Positions 21,643-32,180 of a DNA stretch of 64,000 nt are shown one piece after another. Both the position numbers and the translations under genes were made by a program. Origin of the DNA: Gongronella butleri. Taxonomy: Eukaryota; Mucoromycota; Mucoromycetes; Mucorales; Cunninghamellaceae. The notes under the pieces were generated by a model that was not told the origin of the DNA, searched no databases, and was given only the letters and a program-made list of their open reading frames with translations. How positions within the stretch are numbered: position 1 is the first letter of the stretch; each line of letters opens with the position of its first letter. The stretch is from the NCBI GenBank assembly GCA_025201375.1, contig JAIWZP010000064.1:80385-144384 (forward strand), in the 5' to 3' direction.

Positions 21643-22176
21643 TGGCTACAATACCGAACAAACGAACAAGACAGAGTGAAAAAGAGTTCCAAAAAGCCCG
21701 CAAGCCGACAAGAAAAAGGCGCGAAACGGGCTTTCAAAGTGGCGTTTGGGCATTGGAACGCACTTTTATGATATCATAAAGTGTCCGCCAAGCGTCGTAG
21801 CCCAACAACAATGCTGGTATGATATCAATGAAACACGATGGGGTTTGCACAACTTTTTGCACGCAAAGGTACTTGGCCAAACGCGATGAAAAGTCATCAA
21901 AATCGCGAATCAAAGAAAGATGAAAGTGTAATTTAGCAAGCGGGCTTCGCGGGGTCTGGTGGAGTGGGTTGCAGGTCGCGCTTTGAAGTGGCGTCACACG
22001 GGCCGCAAGCAGAAATAGGGAACCCAGCCATTTTTGCGCTTTCTGGCGCCTTTTTTTTTTTTTTCCTCTTGCTCTCGCTATTTCATCTTTCACGCCAAAC
22101 GTTTGACCCCTCATGGTAGGTGACTTTTGCGGAACATGCCTGTAGCGCACTTGTCGCACGCCTTTTGCACGCGCTG
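21643..22176. promoter_or_regulatory. Divergent upstream region of Brl1/Brr6 and Pin1 genes
   Basis: 534 bases between two divergent start codons. No supported gene; one open frame on the minus strand (22159-21734) has no family resemblance. An upstream noncoding or short coding exon of the Brl1 gene could lie here. Confidence 0.4.
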
Positions 22177-22752
22177 ATGAGCAAGGCGGTGTTTGACGTG
22201 CAGTCTTTGCTGACGTGTCCCCTCATTTTGTTTTTATCAGGAGCTGCCACCCGATTGGACCATTCGCCACTCGCGAACGTATAACAAGGACTATTATTTC
22301 AACACGGCGACCAAGGAATCGCGTTGGGATCCTCCTCCTGGTGATGACAATGACCGTGTGCGCGCCAGCCATCTGCTTGTCAAGCACAAGGACTCGCGTC
22401 GTCCAAGCTCGTGGCGCGAGGTAATTCCCCCGTCCCCCATTTGCGGATCAATTGCATCAGGATTAAGCATTAGCTTTTTTTATAGGAAAATATTACGCGC
22501 ACCAAGGAAGAGGCGCTGGAGATTTTGAAGGGATATCAGAAGAAAATTGAATCTGGCGAGGAGACGCTGAGTGCGCTTGCGACGAACAATTCCGACTGCA
22601 GCAGCGCGAAGCGCGGCGGTGATCTGGGCTACTTTGAGCGCGGCCAAATGCAAAAGCCCTTTGAAGACACCGCTTTTAACCTCAAAGTCGGTGAATTGAG
22701 CGAGCCTGTTTGGACTGACAGCGGTGTCCACCTCATCATGCGAACGGCCTGA
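22177..22752 (+). CDS. ESS1: Peptidyl-prolyl cis-trans isomerase Pin1/Ess1 (WW + parvulin)
   Basis: Isomerises phospho-Ser/Thr-Pro bonds, classically on the RNA polymerase II C-terminal domain. Exons 22177-22188 (only MSKA), 22241-22420 and 22486-22752 give 152 residues. The WW domain is [20 protein letters not shown]...SRWDPP at about residues 6-36. The parvulin domain starts [19 protein letters not shown], with the basic phosphate-binding loop (K-x4-RR), the catalytic Cys in [17 protein letters not shown], and ends [12 protein letters not shown]. The first exon is tiny and its donor (GCG/GTGTTT) is weak, so the exact start is less certain than the rest. Confidence 0.93.
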
Positions 22753-23520
22753 TCTGGCGCCGATGAAAATGCACAATTTTTTTTATACGCGGTACATTAA
22801 ATTCCTCCAAGTGTGGCGCTGACGATGCGAAAATCTTTACTTTTGGCGAAAAGGAGGGGCGAGGGCGTGTGAAATGAGGCGTGGTGAGGGATCAACATCT
22901 CTGCTCTTTGCGTATTGTGCGGCTTGGGCCGCAGAATGGGCGTTTCCGCTGAGGGGGCGAGGGAACACAAGGGACAACGCGCGCATGTGCGCTTTTGTGG
23001 AGCCTTGGAGACAGAAAACGCCTGAAAAGGCAGCCTGCGCCGGAGAATGAATTGAAAATCTCGTTGCCGAGATTGTCGGTAAGAGAAGTTGATCGATGCG
23101 CGCGCCGAGCTCCGTATGAGCAAAGGGAACAAAATAATTCCTTGTTCGTGGATAGAACGGTAAATTTCTCTCCAATTTTTTTTTTTTCACCGTGCTTCAC
23201 CCTGGCGGGACCACGGTGGTGCTCTAGGTGTGAGCGCTTTTGATCCATTGAGCTCCTTTTATTTGAAGATGAAACCTGGCAAACAGGGGATTGGCGCCTT
23301 GGACTTGCCGGGTTATCTTTTTCCATCTCTGATCCATCCCGCACTGAAGGCGCTGTGCCTGATTTGGTCATTTTCTTTGTGTTCGGAATCGGCCGACGGG
23401 AAGAAGCACATCGAAAATAATATAAATCTGGCAAATGTCACCCTGCTTCTTTTTTTTTTCTTCTCAATTCATTTTCTTCCAATTGCATCATCCTTTGTTG
23501 CTTTTTGCCCTGCCTTTGCC
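22753..23520. other. Intergenic region, probable promoter of MFS gene 1
   Basis: No supported gene. The last 120 bases before the MFS start are T/C-rich. Open frames on the minus strand (23434-22892) show no motif or codon bias. Confidence 0.5.
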
Positions 23521-25763
23521 ATGACAACGACATCCTTAGAGGGCCCGAAAGAGGCAACAAGCCCACATCCGTCATTGAGCGAGGACGAGGAACGCTCTGT
23601 CGGATCCTCTTCGGCGACGGCGCACGAACAGGCACCATCGGACGAGCCATATTCCATCCTCAAGACATGGCAAATTGGAGGCATCTTGTCGATCACCGCA
23701 TTTTCAGGCGCGCTCTCGCCATTGAATGCAAGCATCTATTTCCCGGCATTGAACAATATTCAGGAGGTAAAAAGATTAAAAAAAAAGAGCGGACAGAAAA
23801 AAAGGGCCCGTCCAAATTATCAAAAACATTTACCCGCTCTCTTTTTAGGACTTGGGGATCACTGCGGATATGGTGAATTTGACAATCACCACGTATTTGA
23901 TCTTTCAAGGGCTGTCGCCTGCATTTTGGGGTTCCATTGCCGACGTGTGGGGTCGCCGCCCAGTGTACACGGTCACGACCATCATCTATTGCGCTGCATG
24001 CGTGGGACTCGCCGTCCAGCACAATTTCGGCGTCATGCTCTTTCTGCGCATGCTGCAATCCTTTGGTAGCAGCTCATTAATAGCGGTTGGGTATGCACCA
24101 AAAAAAAAAAAAAAAAAAAGTGACACGACTGCGCTAGTGCTGACTTTTTCATGATTTTCTGTTCCAGAGCCGGGGTCATTGGTGACATCACGACACCTGC
24201 GCAGTAAGTGTGCTGTATTTGGAATGAATAAGCAAGCCGATCTGTGTGGCACGATCGCGAACCTTATTATTCACTGTTTTTGTCCTTTTTGCATGGATTG
24301 ATGGCAGACGTGGCGGGTTTTATGGCTTTTACAACATGGGGCAATTGCTTGGTAAACAATGGATCCTTTAGATTTCCTTTTTTGAATTATGCATGACAAA
24401 GAACAAGCGCGTCTAATACTTTTTTTTTCTGACAGGGCCCGTCATTGGTAAAAGCCTTCTTGTATTCGGCGTCCGTGCCATCGGTCTTACTTTTTTTCTT
24501 ATTCATCAGGACCTGTGATTGGTGGCGTGGTCGCTGGCACCATTGGATGGAGGTATGATAAATGCTAGTACCCGGGACGTTGACCGCGAGACCAGGGCGC
24601 GTCGCCCCCCCCGTGAGAAAGGCGCGCCGAATCTCACGCTCTCTTTGTTTTGTGATTGCACAGGTGGATCTTTTGGATTTTGGCCATACTTGCTGGTGTG
24701 TCATGCACGCTTTTGACAATCTTTGTGCCGGAGACATTGCGGATCCTTGTTGGCAATGGTAGCGGATATTGCAACCCCACGCCGTGGCAGTGGTGGCAAC
24801 GGCGCAAGCTTATTCGCGAAAAGGGCGCCGACGCTGTGCCTGCGCCATTGCCGACGGCTGAGCACCGATACCGCCGAAAGCCAAACTTTCTTCAACCGTT
24901 CCTGTTTCTCTTAGAATTGGACGTGATAATGATCCTGATTTTAAACGGGTGTGCATACATGACATACTATTATTACAATGTTTCTACTCCCAGCCAGTTT
25001 GCCGCACGCTATGGCTTGTCCACTATCCAGATTGGTTTGTGCTTTATACCCCAAGGCCTTGGCTGCATCATTGGGTCGTACTTGTCCGGCAGACAGCTCG
25101 ACTACTTTTTCCGCCGCACAAACGCCAAGTACCAAAGGGAACATCCCAACCAAGTCGTCGAAAAGGGAAAGATCCCCATCGATTTCCCCATCTATCGCAC
25201 GCGAACCATTTTTATGCTTCCTTGCTGCCTCGTCGTCCAATTACTCACCATCCTTTATGGCTGGATGCTCTCCATCAACACTCCCCTCGCAGGCTTGCTT
25301 GTTATTCAAGCTCTAGGTAAACAAAAAAAAAAAAACACGAAAAAAACGCGTCAAAACGCGCAGCTCAATTTGTTTTCTCTTTTTCACGCGCGACGCAGTT
25401 TCCATTGCAACCATTGTTCTCAGCGGCATGTCACAGACGCTCCTTGTCGACTTGTATCCCGGACGAGGCGCGTCTATCACGGCTTCCAACAACTTGGTGC
25501 GATGCATGCTTGGGTAAAACACGAAAAAAGCGAGACAATTTGCCGCCCGCCACATGCTGACTATTTTTTTTTTTTTTTTACCACGCAATCCCAGCGCCAT
25601 TGCGTCTGTCACGTCGGAGCCAGGCATCAAAGCCCTCGGTGTTTCTTGGTTTTTTACAACATTTGGCCTGGTTTGCTTTTCCTTAAATATCCTCTACTTT
25701 GTACTGCTCAAAATGGGTCCTAAATGGCGCTTGCGCCGCTACGAGAAGGAAGGCTCCGCTTGA
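23521..25763 (+). CDS. MFS transporter 1, DHA1 (Qdr/Aqr1-like) family
   Basis: Proton-coupled exporter of the 12-TM drug:H+ antiporter type, 515 residues. Exons: 23521-23766, 23849-24090, 24168-24203, 24308-24351, 24510-24552, 24664-25316, 25399-25513, 25595-25763. The cytosolic N-terminus is acidic. TM1 follows DEPYSILKTWQIGGILS; motif A is GSIADVWGRRPVY between TM2 and TM3; motif C is LLGPVIGGVVAGTIGW in TM5; the central loop is basic (WQRRKLIREKG). The gene is a tandem paralogue of the 28.96-31.34 kb gene, with identical lengths for three internal exons (44, 43 and 115 nt). A 12-nt cassette (24436-24447) may be an optional microexon. Substrate unknown. Confidence 0.9.
24436..24447 (+). other. 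Candidate 12-nt cassette microexon in MFS gene 1
   Basis: GGCCCGTCATTG sits between a good acceptor (TTTTCTGACAG) and a donor (GTAAAAG) and repeats the start of the following exon (GACCTGTGATTGG). Inclusion keeps frame and adds a second Gly-Pro-Val-Ile before the motif-C GPVIGG. Confidence 0.6.
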
Positions 25764-26199
25764 TCATGTAAATCCATACCATTGGCATTTCAATGTATTA
25801 CTTGTTAAATTAATAGAATAAAAGATCATGTCAAGCTTGCTTCTTGCAGGCGATTCAACCTTTTGTCAGACGCGTTTTGTGCAATAAATGAGACACCGCT
25901 ACAGGTACCTGTGCGGGGTAAATACTTCACTGATCAAAACAGTCAGCGATCTCTCTACATGATGTATGATAAAGAGCCATCGCCGATTTTTTTTGGTTTC
26001 GTCAATAAAATTGACCGGTGAGTCGTCTAAAGCAAGGGGACATTTCAACAGCAACAAAAGTGGCGGAATGCCGGGCGCATTGCCGACGAGTGTCGTTGAG
26101 CGCCATTTTATCACTGAGCCATACTCGTCTATCTGAAAATAAGCTAATTTCATGTAAAAGACGATCAAACGCCAAATATCTACTTTGCAGCGGAGCTTG

Positions 26200-28200
26200 A
26201 GAGCTGCTTTTGTGCACAGGAATTGGGTCCATCTATGTGTGAATTTTGGGCCCCATTTTATTGTAAAAATGCGGTGAAATCACACTTTATAAAATAGTGA
26301 ATTCTGTGAATGCCATTTAAGCAGGGGCTTTTTGGAAATCTCTGAAATATTGCCATGCCCACGTGCACCATCATCGTGGCACCTGAATGCACTTAGTTTC
26401 GTCTCGATTGCGTGTCCCATTGGCGAGTAATTAACAACTATCGCAATTTTAGACAGAAAACGCGTGTTCTTTACATTCGCGTTATTCAATCAGCTTGAAA
26501 TTTTTTTAATCACACGGGGCCGAATTGGGCTTCAACATTGCTGGTAGCAAGATACTTCAATGAAGTCAAATCAAAGTTTTATCAAAGAAGAACAAAATGA
26601 TCCAAGTTAAATGTAAAATACGCACCTTCTGCATTAATTGTGCCTCTGAAACCAAGTACACCGTGTGATGTGCGTTGCCAGCAACAACTTGGCTCTTGTA
26701 GCAAGTTACTTTAATGCAGTAAAACCAAAGTTTATTAAAAGAGAATAAAATAGTCCAAGTTTATTGCATAATACGCGTCCACTGCATCAAATATGCCTTT
26801 GAAACGAGGTACACCGTGTGGTGAGAGTTGCCAGCGACAATTTTGGTACTTTCAGTAAAGGGATCAAATTATGCAAAGGTCGCACAAATTGCAAAATGGC
26901 GAAATTATTTTTTGTTTTTGAATTTACTCGAGTTTATGACATTGGAGCGCTTTGGTGCAGATAGTAAAGTTGAATCTCAACTGGGTCCCATCAGCAGGAT
27001 GACAGAGTTTCAAGCTGATTGAATAGAGGAACGTCGAGAAAGCGCGCTTTTTGACTAAAATCGAGTCAATCGTTGATTACTCGCCAATTAGACACGCGCT
27101 CGAGACAAAATCAAGTGAATCCAGATGCCACAACGATGGTGCCCATGGGCATGGCAATATTTTATAGGTTTCCAAAAAGTCCCCGCTGAAATGGCATTCA
27201 CAGAATTGTCTTTTTTAGAAAGTGCGATTTCGTCGCATTTTTACAATACAAAGAGACCCAAACTCACACTATAGGTGGACCGTATTCTTGCGCGCAAAAG
27301 CAGCTCTTGAGCTCCGCTGTAAGCTAGATACATGCCGATTTGTATCGAAAAAATGATTTTTAGTGCTATTTTGGTTGTTTTACAATGAATCCAGCGCTTC
27401 AAGAGCATCCCCGTCTTAATATGAAAGTGACTCGGTTTTTCGTTCGATTGAACCCACCACTGGGACTCTGCGGGCACTGGATGGCGCGCAGTGACGATTT
27501 TCATAACCTACGTATTTTCCAAGGAGTGGAGTCGACAATTTCAAAACGACGAATTTTAGTTCCTCATATCGCCACGCCATTCACGCACAAGGTAAACACT
27601 CAACTTTATTCGACGGAAATGCAAATAAAATCCAAGGTCCATTGACTGGTTTTCGCGTTTTACGCGAAAAGCTGTAATTTTTCACTACAAGGCCAACTCA
27701 ACGAAGATTGGCCACAGGGTCTTGTAAGTTATATCATTAAAAAGAGGACAATCTGGCGCGTTCTTAGGTGCCCGTGATCTGTGTAAAAGTGCAAGTTCTG
27801 GCGGATTAGTCGCGAAATCAAAAACTGGCTAGATTTTCTGCGCGTAAAAAAGCGCGTCAGTCGTCGAGTTACACACACCTGCTTCTTACCAATCTTTTGC
27901 GCCTGAAGTGTCTTTTGCCCATGGACACGTCGGCGCGTCTCCATGGACGCGTTTTTCCAGTGTAAAATGCATGTAAAGTTTTATCGAAAATCGCTGCTTG
28001 CTCGCCACCGAGCAGATTAATTGCGCTCCTTTTGGGCATTTTCCGTCGTTTGACCACGCATTACATCCTGTGTGCAAATTTCGTGCCGTTCTGCGGACCC
28101 ATTTTTCAATTTTTCCTCTGGTGCTCGAAACAGATGGTTTTCTGATTTGCATGTAGCAGCTCTCAATAACCTATGACAGCCGCGAAACATGTCTCACCCA
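26200..28200. repeat. Composite fold-back repeat (units B, loop, B', A')
   Basis: Left arm about 26200-26500 (GAGCTTGAGAGCTGC, TTGGGTCCATCTA, GTGAATGCCATTTAAGC, GCGTGTCCCATTGGCGAGTAA, TCAATCAGCTTGAAA) reappears as reverse complement at about 26995-27320. The roughly 450-nt loop contains two tandem copies of a 157-bp unit (26540-26857) marked by TACACCGTGTG. Unit A follows in reverse orientation (27440-28200). The whole is related to 43810-46860. No transposase is visible. Confidence 0.8.
26540..26857 (+). repeat. Two tandem 157-bp units inside the fold-back loop
   Basis: Each unit runs through GTAGCAAG, CAAAGTTTATYAAA, GTCCAAGTT, CTGCAT and ACCGTGTGRTG to TTGCCAGC. The two copies are diverged at scattered positions, so the duplication is not recent. 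Confidence 0.75.
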
Positions 28201-28957
28201 CGGTTTCCATCCTTCATTTTCACGCTAGGATACGTTTCAGGGCGGCAGTACACCTGGTTGGCAAATTTACATTTATTTCCGGCCAAATCCACCCATGGTC
28301 ATGTGTTGGGCCACATAAAACATAAAATAGGAGGCGTCTCGTGACGCGGCGGTACCTCAGTGCCGCCGATGTCTGCAGCTCCCCATGGATCGATGCATGT
28401 GAATAGGAATGGAGCGCGGAAATCACGGTAAAAGACGCTCAATAGTGATTTAGCCGGCTCGCGCAAGCTTCTTGTTTTCTTTTTTTCTTGTTGTGATAAT
28501 TGATTGATCCGCGGAGTTGATCTCAGGCCGCAGCGCGATGGTTTATGATGGAAGGAGCACGAATCACAGATGCTTGGTCTGTTGATCCGGGAAAAAGATT
28601 AAAGGAACGCGCAACCATTGCCCAAAAATGGCCAAAGGCTCACCTGGTAATGGCTGCGATTGGGCGGGGACATGGCGGCGCCCTACAAAAAAATGAGCTG
28701 GGTTTGGGCAATCGGTTACTGCCGACCGGTTGCTTACCGATGTTTGCAGAAATCGTCGCCGACCGTGCACTGCGCTCGAGGCGCGCCAATGGCCCTGGTC
28801 GCGGCAGCACTACCGACCCCAGCATACTGTGGCGCAGGCGACGGATACCGAAAAAGCGGATGTGGATCTAAAATAAAAAGAGTTGGTGTTGCCCATTTTC
28901 AGCTTCTTGTAACATTGAATTTGTTTTTTTTACTCCCATCCGCCTTTTTTTTCAATC

Positions 28958-31338
28958 ATGTCGATAAAGGAGGAAGAAGGAGTAAGCAGCCGGGCTGCAT
29001 CGATCGTTGACAGCGAGCCATTGGCGTCCAGGGACGCCAGCGAGAAACCTGCGCCACTTGCGGACGACGAGCCCTATACCATTTTGAAACGTTGGCAGAT
29101 CATAGGCATGCTGACCATCACGGCCACAGCAGGCATGCTCTCGCCGTTGTCCGCCAGCATTTACTTCCCGGCATTGAACGAAATCCAAGCAGTAAGAACG
29201 CGAGGAAAACACGAAAATGCAAAAAAATGAGCAAAAAGGCGAGATCGCACGTGAACTGATGCCCCCCCCCCTTTTTTTTTTCCTTCGTGCGCGCCCCCAT
29301 TTGCAGGATTTTGGCATCACGGCTGAGCAGGTGAATCTCACGGTGACGACGTATTTGATTTTCCAAGCGATTTCACCGACATTTTGGGGCTCGATCAGCG
29401 ACACATGGGGTCGGCGGCCCGTGTTCATGGGGACGACACTTGTGTACATTGCGGCATCGGTGGGCATGGCCACAACGCGGTCGTACGGCGCCATGCTGTT
29501 CTTGCGCATGCTGCAATCCTTTGGCAGCTCGTCGCTCATTGCCGTCGGTGCAGGCGTCATTGGCGACATTGCAGTGCCCTCACAGTCCGTTCAACCAAAA
29601 AAAAAAAAAAAAAATCGTATGCACACCGCCATTGACGCGCTTTTTTGTTTTGTTTTTTTTTGTTTTGTTTTTCATGAATTTTAGACGCGGGTCCATGTAT
29701 GGTTACTACAACATGGCCCAATTGCTTGGTAAAAGAGTGGGCTCTGTGGCTGAATTACGTGGGCAAGCATGTCGATGTTCTCATTGCCCCCTTTTTTTGT
29801 TCTTTTTTTCTAGGCCCCGTGATAGGTAAGATGGCCATCGGCGCCAGTGGGACAAGATCAAGTGAGCCAACACGCGTCTTTTTTATTTTTTTAATATGTA
29901 GGCCCTGTGATCGGTGGTGTGATTGCTGGCACGATCGGATGGAGGTACATATGGCAGGAAATTGGCGTGCAGAAAAAAAGTCTGACCTGCGCCCCCTCCC
30001 CCCATTTTTTATAACGCTAGATGGATGTTTTGGATTCTTGCGGTGATGGCAATCGTGTGCTTCGTTTTGCTGACGCTGTTTGTGCCCGAGACGCTGCGAA
30101 GCTTGGTCGGCAATGGCAGCATCTATGCCAACCCAACCATCTGGCAATGGTGGAAGCGGCGCGCAGCCATCAAAAAGAATCAACCGGTGGCGCCGTGCGC
30201 ATCGTCATTCTTGTCGCGTCTGCGCAACGTGCCCAATTTTTTGCGTCCGTTCCTGTTTGTGCTGCAATTGGATGTGTTCTTGGTGCTGCTGTATAATGGT
30301 GTGCACTTTATGGCCTTGTACTATTATTTGGTTTCGTCACCGAGCCAATTCGCCGAGCGATATGGTCTAAGCACGGTCCAAGTGGGACTGTGTTTCCTTG
30401 GACAGGGTGCTGGGAGCATGCTTGGGTCGCTGACGTCCGGCCGCGCCCTTGACTACATTTATCGCCGCACATTGGAAAAGTACAAGCAAGAACACCAGGG
30501 GGTTGTCGTCGAACGCGGCAAGATCCCTATTGATTTCCCCATTTACCGTGCACGCACGCTGCTCATGGTTCCCGCGGGTCTCTGCGTTCAATTGCTCACC
30601 ATCATCTATGGCTGGATGCTGCAGATCAACGCCAGCCTTGGCGGACTCATTGTCATCCAATTCCTTGGTAAAAAAAAAAAAAAAAAAATCGCGTTTTTGG
30701 AACTTGCCCATTGACCCACCACGGTGGATGCACTTTTTTGTTTGTTTTTTTTTATGCTGCTGTCAGTCTCCTTGTTCACGATTCCGATCATTAGCATTGC
30801 GCAAACTCTGACAGTGGATCTGTACCCCGCCCACGGTGCGTCAGTGACGGCAAGCAACAATTTGGTGCGATGCATCCTTGCGTAAGGAGGAGGGGTGATG
30901 GAAAGGGGGGAGGGAGTCTGGACGCCAAGGGGGGGATGCAAATGAGAAATCAGAAGCCGAAGTGGGATCTGCGACCCATGCCTGGGACATTGAGACGTCT
31001 CGATCACTCACTTTTGGCGCTTTTTTTTTCTTTGCATCTCATCTCTAGGGCCATTGCGTCGGTTTCAACAGAGCCTGGCATTGCATCCGTGGGACCTGGA
31101 TGGTTTTTTACGGTAAAAGAACAAGATGAAACAGGCGAAATTCATGCAGACACGGATCACTTGCATTGCATCTCCGATTAATGCTCATGGGCTGATTTCT
31201 TTTTGATGTTTTTTTTTTGTTTTGTAGATCATTGGACTTGTTTGCTTTGCCTTCAATGGCATCTACTTTTTGCTGCTGGCCGTTGGGCCAAAGATGCGAC
31301 GCCAGCGAATGGAGAAAGAAAAAACGGATGCCACATGA
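28958..31338 (+). CDS. MFS transporter 2, DHA1 family (tandem paralogue)
   Basis: Second 12-TM drug:H+ antiporter-type protein, 511 residues. Exons: 28958-29191, 29307-29584, 29685-29728, 29902-29944, 30021-30667, 30767-30881, 31049-31112, 31228-31338. Same architecture as gene 1: DDEPYTILKRWQIIGML, motif A GSISDTWGRRPVF, motif C LLGPVIGGVIAGTIGW, and a C-terminal IIGLVCFAFNGIYFLLLAVG helix. Compared with gene 1 it lacks the intron after SLIAVG but has an extra one after GWFFT, so introns were gained or lost after duplication. A 12-nt cassette (29814-29825) mirrors that of gene 1. Substrate unknown. Confidence 0.9.
29814..29825 (+). other. Candidate 12-nt cassette microexon in MFS gene 2
   Basis: GCCCCGTGATAG is preceded by TTTTTTTCTAG and followed by GTAAGAT. 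It repeats the beginning of the next exon (GCCCTGTGATCGG). Inclusion keeps frame and duplicates Gly-Pro-Val-Ile, exactly as in gene 1. Confidence 0.6.
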
Positions 31339-32180
31339 TGATCTAGATTTTGCTTTTCACGGTCCCATTGTATATTTTTCCCCCTGTAATCTTGTAATAG
31401 AAATGAAAAAGAGAAACACAAATCTTGGACATCTTTTTTTTTATGCGTCATGTGACGGAGGGAAAGAAATCCACAAAAGTGGGGGAGGGGGAGAAGCGAT
31501 GCCTCGCATTCCCATGCATTTTTTGAAGAGCGTGGGTACGTGCCCTTTTTGATCCACGCTGTTGCCTTGCCGCTGGCCAGGCCAGAGCTTTTTTTATGTC
31601 GCACCATTGCAGATCATCGACTTTTTAAGATACAGATTTTTTATTTTCAAAAAAGACCATTTGGCAACAAAAATAAGAACCAAGGGATATCATATAGTGT
31701 GTAATCGAATCAAATGACAAGAAAAACGGGGAATTCAGACTAGTGTGACGGCGGGAAAAGATGAAAAAGGGAGATATGGCAATATGGATAGGAAAAGGGC
31801 ATGCATACAAATAGAAAAGGGAGGGAGGGATGCATCTTCTGGCCGTGCTTTTTCCAGGGAAACGCAGTCAAGTCTGCAAGGGCCTGCAAGGAAGTCTGCA
31901 AGGAAGTCTGCAAGAAGGACAGCATACATAAAGTACAAAAAGGGGTAAGAGAAGGGGGAGGGGAATGGGCGGGTCTGCACGAAGATAACGCGCCGGAATG
32001 AGGTCAAAAAAAAAGGTAGCCATTGGGCGCCAATATTGAGAATGAGAAGATGCTATAGATGATGAGAAGGTTGCTTTTTTTTTTTTGGCTCCAAGCGTGT
32101 CCATGGCAGAGATATTGTACATGAGATGGGGAAAAAAAGGAGGGAGTGCCACAGAACGCGCTTGGAGCTTGGCGTCAAAA
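31339..32180. other. Intergenic region between convergent genes
   Basis: 3' regions of MFS gene 2 and the bHLH gene. It holds a short tandem run (GCAAGGAAGTCT units, about 31870-31915). No supported gene. Confidence 0.6.

Larger units (their letters stand above)
25764..28957. other. Spacer between MFS paralogues, occupied by a fold-back repeat
   Basis: 25764-26200 holds the 3' UTR of MFS gene 1 (possible poly(A) signal GAATAAAAG near 25815) and unassigned AT-rich DNA. 26200-28200 is the composite repeat listed separately. 28200-28957 is probably the promoter of MFS gene 2 and contains no supported gene. Confidence 0.6.
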
